Positions 60,687-64,000 of a DNA stretch of 64,000 nt are shown here, piece after piece (position 1 is the first letter of the stretch; the number at the start of each line of letters is the position of its first letter). The position numbers were made by a program, and so were the translations under genes. Source of the DNA: an uncultured Acidimicrobiales bacterium (lineage in GTDB: Bacteria > Actinomycetota > Acidimicrobiia > Acidimicrobiales > Bin134); NCBI GenBank assembly GCA_951813555.1, contig OX638344.1:1752990-1816989 (forward strand). The letters run 5' to 3'. The notes beneath the pieces are model-generated. The model saw only the letters and a program-made list of their open reading frames with translations. It had not been told where the DNA came from and searched no databases.

Positions 60687-61748
60687 ATGGCTCAGGAGTT
60701 GGTGCTCGGTGAGGCAGAGGTCCAGGAGGAGTTCTTCGAGCGGGGGTGGACCGATGGCCTCCCGGTGGTGCCGCCCACCCCGGAGCGGGTTCAGGCCATG
60801 CTCGATTACGCCGGCGTGAGGGCGGGCGACATGGTGGGCAACGTGCCGGAGCGGTCCCGGGAGGTAACCGCCGAGAAGGCGGCGGTCAACGCGGTGATGG
60901 CCGGCTGCCGCCCCGAGTACTTCCCGGTGGTGCTGGCCGGATTGTCGGCCATGTTCGATCCCCGGTTTGGCTGCCACACCGTGGTGACCTCCACCGGCGG
61001 CGCTGCGCTGTGTGCGGTGGTGAGCGGGCCGCTGGTGGCCGATCTGGGCTTCAACTCCTTCCGCAACGCGCTGGGGCCGGGCTACCGGGCCAACGCCACT
61101 GTGGGCCGGGCGCTGCGATTGGTGGCCATGAATGTGCTGGGGGCCCGGTCGGACAGCCTCGACGGCTCGTCGCTGGGCCATCCCGGCAAGTTCACCATGC
61201 TGGTAGCTGAGGAGCCCCCGCCGGAGGGGTGGCCGCCGCTGCGGGTGGAGTTGGGCTACGGCGAGGGCGACACCACGGTGACGATGTTCCCATCGGAGGG
61301 CCCGCACCAGGTGGCCAACCATCTCAACGGCGACCCAGAGGGGATCCTGCTGACGCTCGCCGCGGCCATGACCAATCCGTCCACCTACGCAGTGGCCAAA
61401 AAGCACCAGGTGCTGCTGGTGATCGGTCACGAGCACCGCCAGATCCTGGCCGAAGCCGGATGGACCAAGCAGATGGTGCGAGAGTTCTTGGCCGAGCACA
61501 GCAGGGTCACTCCCGAGCACCTGATGGCCAGCGGTGTGCTGTTGGAGTACACCGCCCAAAACGACATGACCCCCGACGCCGACGGCAAGCTCAACACGGT
61601 GCGGGGGCCCCACGACATCTTTCTGGTAACCGCGGGCAGCCCGGGGGCCGGTTGGTCGGCCTACATCCCGAACTGGGCCCCGACAGTGCACTCTGAGGCC
61701 ACCACCCGAAAGGTGGCCGCTCCGGGTGATGGACTACCCTTAGCGTAA
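60687..61748 (+). CDS. Uncharacterised protein upstream of the UGSC selenoprotein
   Basis: A 353-residue protein of no recognised named family. ATG 60687 follows GAGGAGG at good distance. It begins FFERGWTDGLPVVPPTPERV. Further on it has NAVMAGCRPEYFPVVLAGLSA, TTSTGGAALCAVVSG-type residues and EGPHQVANHLNGDPEG. The pattern is of a soluble globular enzyme, and its conserved Cys, His and Asn residues suggest catalysis. It is followed after 13 bases by a selenoprotein gene on the same strand, so the pair is probably a functional unit with related substrates (inference). Confidence 0.75.
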   Translation: MAQELVLGEAEVQEEFFERGWTDGLPVVPPTPERVQAMLDYAGVRAGDMVGNVPERSREVTAEKAAVNAVMAGCRPEYFPVVLAGLSAMFDPRFGCHTVVTSTGGAALCAVVSGPLVADLGFNSFRNALGPGYRANATVGRALRLVAMNVLGARSDSLDGSSLGHPGKFTMLVAEEPPPEGWPPLRVELGYGEGDTTVTMFPSEGPHQVANHLNGDPEGILLTLAAAMTNPSTYAVAKKHQVLLVIGHEHRQILAEAGWTKQMVREFLAEHSRVTPEHLMASGVLLEYTAQNDMTPDADGKLNTVRGPHDIFLVTAGSPGAGWSAYIPNWAPTVHSEATTRKVAAPGDGLPLA

Positions 61749-61761
61749 GGGAGGAGATCGC

Positions 61762-62295
61762 ATGTCGTCTGTAACCGTTCTGTCACCGGTGTACGAGGAA
61801 GCCCAGATAGATGAGGTGGCGATGGCCCCCCGGCGCACTCCCACCGAGCCGGTAGTGATCGGTGTAATCGAAAACGCCAAGAACAACGCCAAGGAGCTGC
61901 TCACCTATGTGGCCGAGGGCCTGCGGGATCGCCTCCCGGTGGCCGACATCGTGGTCCACTCCAAATCGGCCGCCGGCAAGCCCATCGACGCCGACGCTGC
62001 CGAGATGCTGGCCGCCCGCTCCCACCTCATCATCTCCGGGCTGGGCGATTGAGGGGCCTGCACCGCGTGCAGTCTGCACGACGCCGTTCACATGGAGTCC
62101 CGGGGCATCCCCTCAATGCTTCTGATCACCGAGCCGTTTGAGCCGGTGGTCGAGTCCTTCGCCCCCACCGTGGGCATGGCCTCCTACCCCGCAGTCACTG
62201 TCCCCCACCCCGTCTCCACCCTCGACGACGAGTCCCTCCAAAAGCTGGCCACCACCATCATCGACGAAGCCGTAGCCCGCCTGACGGCGAACTAG
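61762..62295 (+). CDS. UGSC-family selenoprotein with in-frame TGA (Sec97)
   Basis: A 177-residue selenoprotein whose frame continues through TGA at 62050-62052 to the TAG at 62293-62295. The residues around the codon are ISGLGD-U-GACTACSLHDAVHM, matching the UGSC-type pattern in which Cys homologues carry GDCGSC. Sec97 and C100 form a redox U-x-x-C pair, with C103 nearby. Coding character, VVIGVIENAKNNAKELLTY before and GIPSMLLITEPFEPVVESFA after, is equally good on both sides. GGGAGGAGATCGC precedes ATG. A SECIS hairpin lies just downstream of TGA. Function unknown; the fold is thioredoxin-unrelated but probably redox-active. Confidence 0.88.
62053..62083 (+). promoter_or_regulatory. Bacterial SECIS element
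   Basis: The mRNA downstream of the Sec TGA can form CGUGC-AGUCU-GCACG (62066-62080), with C64-G83 and G65-C82 extending it past a bulged A81. The loop AGUCU begins 19 bases after TGA. The E. coli fdhF hairpin has the loop AGGUCU at 18 bases and the same GCACC-type 3' stem. The guanosine at the second loop position, needed by SelB, is G72. This supports selenocysteine insertion. Confidence 0.82.
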
Positions 62296-62311
62296 AGGGC
62301 GTTCTCGGCCC

Positions 62312-63169
62312 CTATTTCCAGGGGTCGCGGAGGAAGGCTTCGAATTGGGTGGCGAGGTCGTCGCCGGTGGGGAGGAGGTCGTCGGCCTCGTCGATCTGCC
62401 GCTCCAGTTGGGCCACGTAGTTCTTGAGGTCGTCATCGCCGGCTACGGCAGTGTCAACCCGCTCTCGCCAGGCCGCGGCGGCCTCATCGAGCTCAGCGTG
62501 GTCGGTGATGATGCCGGTGATCAGCTCGAACCGTTTGAGCAGTGACCGGGTGGCCTCGGGGTTGGGCGGTCCGGGCACATAGTGAGGGACGGACACCCGC
62601 AGGGAGATGACCGGGATGCCGGCTCGGTCCAGAGCGTCGTGGAGCGCGCCCACCAGGCCGGTGGGGCCCTCATAGGTGGGGCGGCCCAGGCCGAACATGC
62701 GGGCTAACTCGGCGTTGGTGGAGCTTCCCACCACTCCAAGGGGACGAGTGTGGGGGGCGAGGCCAACCATGGCCCCCAGCGTTACCACCAGTCCGGCCCG
62801 GCACTCGGTAGCCACCTCCACCAGATAATCGGCGAAGGTGCGCCACCTCAGGTGGGGCTCTACGCCGTCTACCACCACCAGGGGATGCTTGGCGCCGTAA
62901 CGCTCCACCCCGGCGACCTCGGTAATCGGCCAGTCGATGACTCGGTTGTCGTTGTCGTCCAAACGGACTTCGGGGCGGCGATCCTGGAAATTGAAGAACC
63001 TCTCGGGGTCGATGCGAGCCAGGGTCTCGACGCCGTTGGCGCTTTCCTTCATCAGCCGCACCGCGGTGGTGGCCGCGTCAGCCGCGTCGAACAGTCCCTC
63101 CAACGCCACCACCATGACCGGGTTGGATTGGGAGGGTTGGTCCACCAGCCATTCCAACTCCTCCGCCAT
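62312..63169 (-). CDS. PAC2-family protein
   Basis: A 285-residue protein of the PAC2 (proteasome-assembly-chaperone-2-like) family common in actinobacteria. Its core reads PVMVVALEGLFDAADAATTA, PLVVVDGVEPHLRW, and LGAMVGLAPHTRPLGVVG, then SLRVSVPHYV. A helical C-terminal region (about 215-285) is acidic. ATG 63169 fits the family start. It is convergent with the selenoprotein, 16 bases away. Function of bacterial PAC2 proteins is unclear. Confidence 0.82.
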   Translation of the reverse strand: MAEELEWLVDQPSQSNPVMVVALEGLFDAADAATTAVRLMKESANGVETLARIDPERFFNFQDRRPEVRLDDNDNRVIDWPITEVAGVERYGAKHPLVVVDGVEPHLRWRTFADYLVEVATECRAGLVVTLGAMVGLAPHTRPLGVVGSSTNAELARMFGLGRPTYEGPTGLVGALHDALDRAGIPVISLRVSVPHYVPGPPNPEATRSLLKRFELITGIITDHAELDEAAAAWRERVDTAVAGDDDLKNYVAQLERQIDEADDLLPTGDDLATQFEAFLRDPWK

Positions 63170-63290
63170 GGCCCAAGACTCACATTTGCGCGGCGGGATG
63201 GCAAGCCGATTGATGGAGCCGACTGTGAAGGCCAACTCGCACCCGCTCGGCGGTGGGGCAAGCCAGATAACGGTGAGACAAACTGGATTG

Positions 63291-64000
63291 ATGGAGGGGC
63301 TCGGAGTTTTCGACCTCAGCGGAAGGGTGGCGTGCATCACCGGTGGGGCCAGCGGCATCGGCGAAGCTGCGGCGGAGACGCTGGCGGCGGCCGGGGCCGC
63401 GGTGGTGTTGGGCGACATCGACGGCGGCGGTGCGGAACGCGTCAGCGACCGAATCATTTCCGATGGCGGGCGGGCTATGGGCCTAGCGGTGGACACCACC
63501 CAGGCGGACCAATTGAATGCCCTGGTTGGGGCCGCAGTGGACGAGTTCGGGCGACTGGACGTGATGGCCAACGTGGCCGGGGTGGGCAGCTACGGCGACG
63601 TGGTGGACGTGGCCGAGGCCGAGCTCGACCGGGTGCTGGCCATCAACTTCAAAGGGGTGTTCTTCGGCTGCCAGGCAGCCATGCGGGTCATGGCCCCTCA
63701 GGGATCGGGCTCCATCGTGAACGTGTCAGCCACCGCCATCAATACGCCGGTGGGCGGACTGTCGGTGTATGCGGCCACCAAGGCTGCGGTGGCCATGCTC
63801 ACCCAGTCGCTGGCGGTGGAGGCCGGGCCCGACGGAGTGCGGGTCAACACCATCGCTCCCGGCTTCACCTTGACCAACTTCGTGGGAGGGCATCTTCGAG
63901 ACGCCCAGGGCCAGGTGGATCCCGCCGAGATGGACAGCTACCTCAAGCTGATGCGGGACCGCTCGCCGCTGGGCGAGGTGTGCGAGGCGTCTGATCAGGC
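63291..64000 (+). CDS. Short-chain dehydrogenase/reductase (3' end beyond window)
   Basis: At least 236 residues of a classical SDR, cut by the right edge. The N-terminal motif is ITGGASGIGEAAAE, VMANVAGVG is the second, the catalytic Ser is in VNVSATAINTP, and Tyr-Lys occurs in VYAATKAAVAML. NTIAPGFTLTNF closes the core. The Asp in VLGDIDGGG indicates NAD preference. It is divergent from the PAC2 gene, with 121 bases between the starts. Confidence 0.9.
   Translation, partial: MEGLGVFDLSGRVACITGGASGIGEAAAETLAAAGAAVVLGDIDGGGAERVSDRIISDGGRAMGLAVDTTQADQLNALVGAAVDEFGRLDVMANVAGVGSYGDVVDVAEAELDRVLAINFKGVFFGCQAAMRVMAPQGSGSIVNVSATAINTPVGGLSVYAATKAAVAMLTQSLAVEAGPDGVRVNTIAPGFTLTNFVGGHLRDAQGQVDPAEMDSYLKLMRDRSPLGEVCEASDQ

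Noticed and set aside
62058..62072. A more stable 6-bp hairpin (CTGCAC and GTGCAG with loop CGC) as the SECIS
   Set aside because: The loop lies only 12-14 bases after TGA and lacks the A-G-U pattern; it also competes with the better hairpin at 62066-62080, which resembles fdhF.
62092..62295. A separate small gene starting at ATG 62092
   Set aside because: It is in phase with the gene upstream of TGA 62050 and continues the same conserved block; no ribosome site precedes it. It is the second half of the selenoprotein.

Overview
The window is a high-G+C bacterial chromosome segment, densely packed with short gaps and many ATGA or GTGA start/stop overlaps. Actinobacterial traits are an Rpf-type transglycosylase, an F420-type luciferase-like oxidoreductase, a BsaP-like biotin synthase accessory protein, a PucR regulator and form I CO dehydrogenase genes. 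I infer an actinobacterium, possibly of the Acidimicrobiia; that rank is inference. I saw no rRNA, tRNA, CRISPR array or transposase.

Layout. 1-9.1 kb: a GH3 glycosidase, two sugar-type oxidoreductases, and a nucleoside-salvage run (PfkB/adenosine kinase, purine nucleoside phosphorylase, alpha-D-phosphohexomutase-type enzyme). 9.0-23.2 kb: accessory catabolism, with a NicX-like protein, three related amidohydrolases around an Fe-SOD and a P450, an LLM oxidoreductase, a two-domain Rpf-like protein, a TauD-like dioxygenase with a cupin, and an orphan molybdenum hydroxylase large subunit. 23.4-29.8 kb: an AqpS-like channel, an atypical ROK protein, an acyl-CoA operon (enoyl-CoA hydratase, acyl-CoA dehydrogenase, phosphotransferase), a DyP peroxidase and a NYN protein. 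At 29.8-30.2 kb there is a ribbon-helix-helix protein with a tiny overlapping upstream ORF.

30.3-47.5 kb is a coherent catabolic island. A PucR regulator diverges from an aldehyde dehydrogenase, a sugar-type ABC importer, a LamB/YcsF protein, a biotin carrier, a biotin carboxylase and the two AHS subunits. A biotin operon (bioB, bsaP-like, bioA, bioF, and bioD fused to a cupin) follows, then a GABA-type aminotransferase. Read together this is a split, biotin-dependent amide or lactam carboxylase/hydrolase supplied with its own cofactor pathway. It also has the two enzymes that would take an omega-amino acid to a dicarboxylate, so 2-pyrrolidinone or a similar lactam is a plausible substrate (inference).

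47.6-52.4 kb: coxM-coxS-coxL with the form I active-site motif AYRCSFR, so aerobic CO oxidation, followed by an XdhC-YHS maturation-type protein. 52.4-59.1 kb: a P450 whose start lies in a 17-bp perfect inverted repeat, then a branched-chain-amino-acid-type ABC importer. 59.2-64 kb: an NTF2-like protein, SDRs, a PAC2 protein, and a two-gene unit ending in a UGSC-family selenoprotein. That gene has an in-frame TGA (Sec97) followed at the right distance by a hairpin close to the E. coli fdhF SECIS. It is the most striking feature and would be misannotated as a truncated gene by standard callers.
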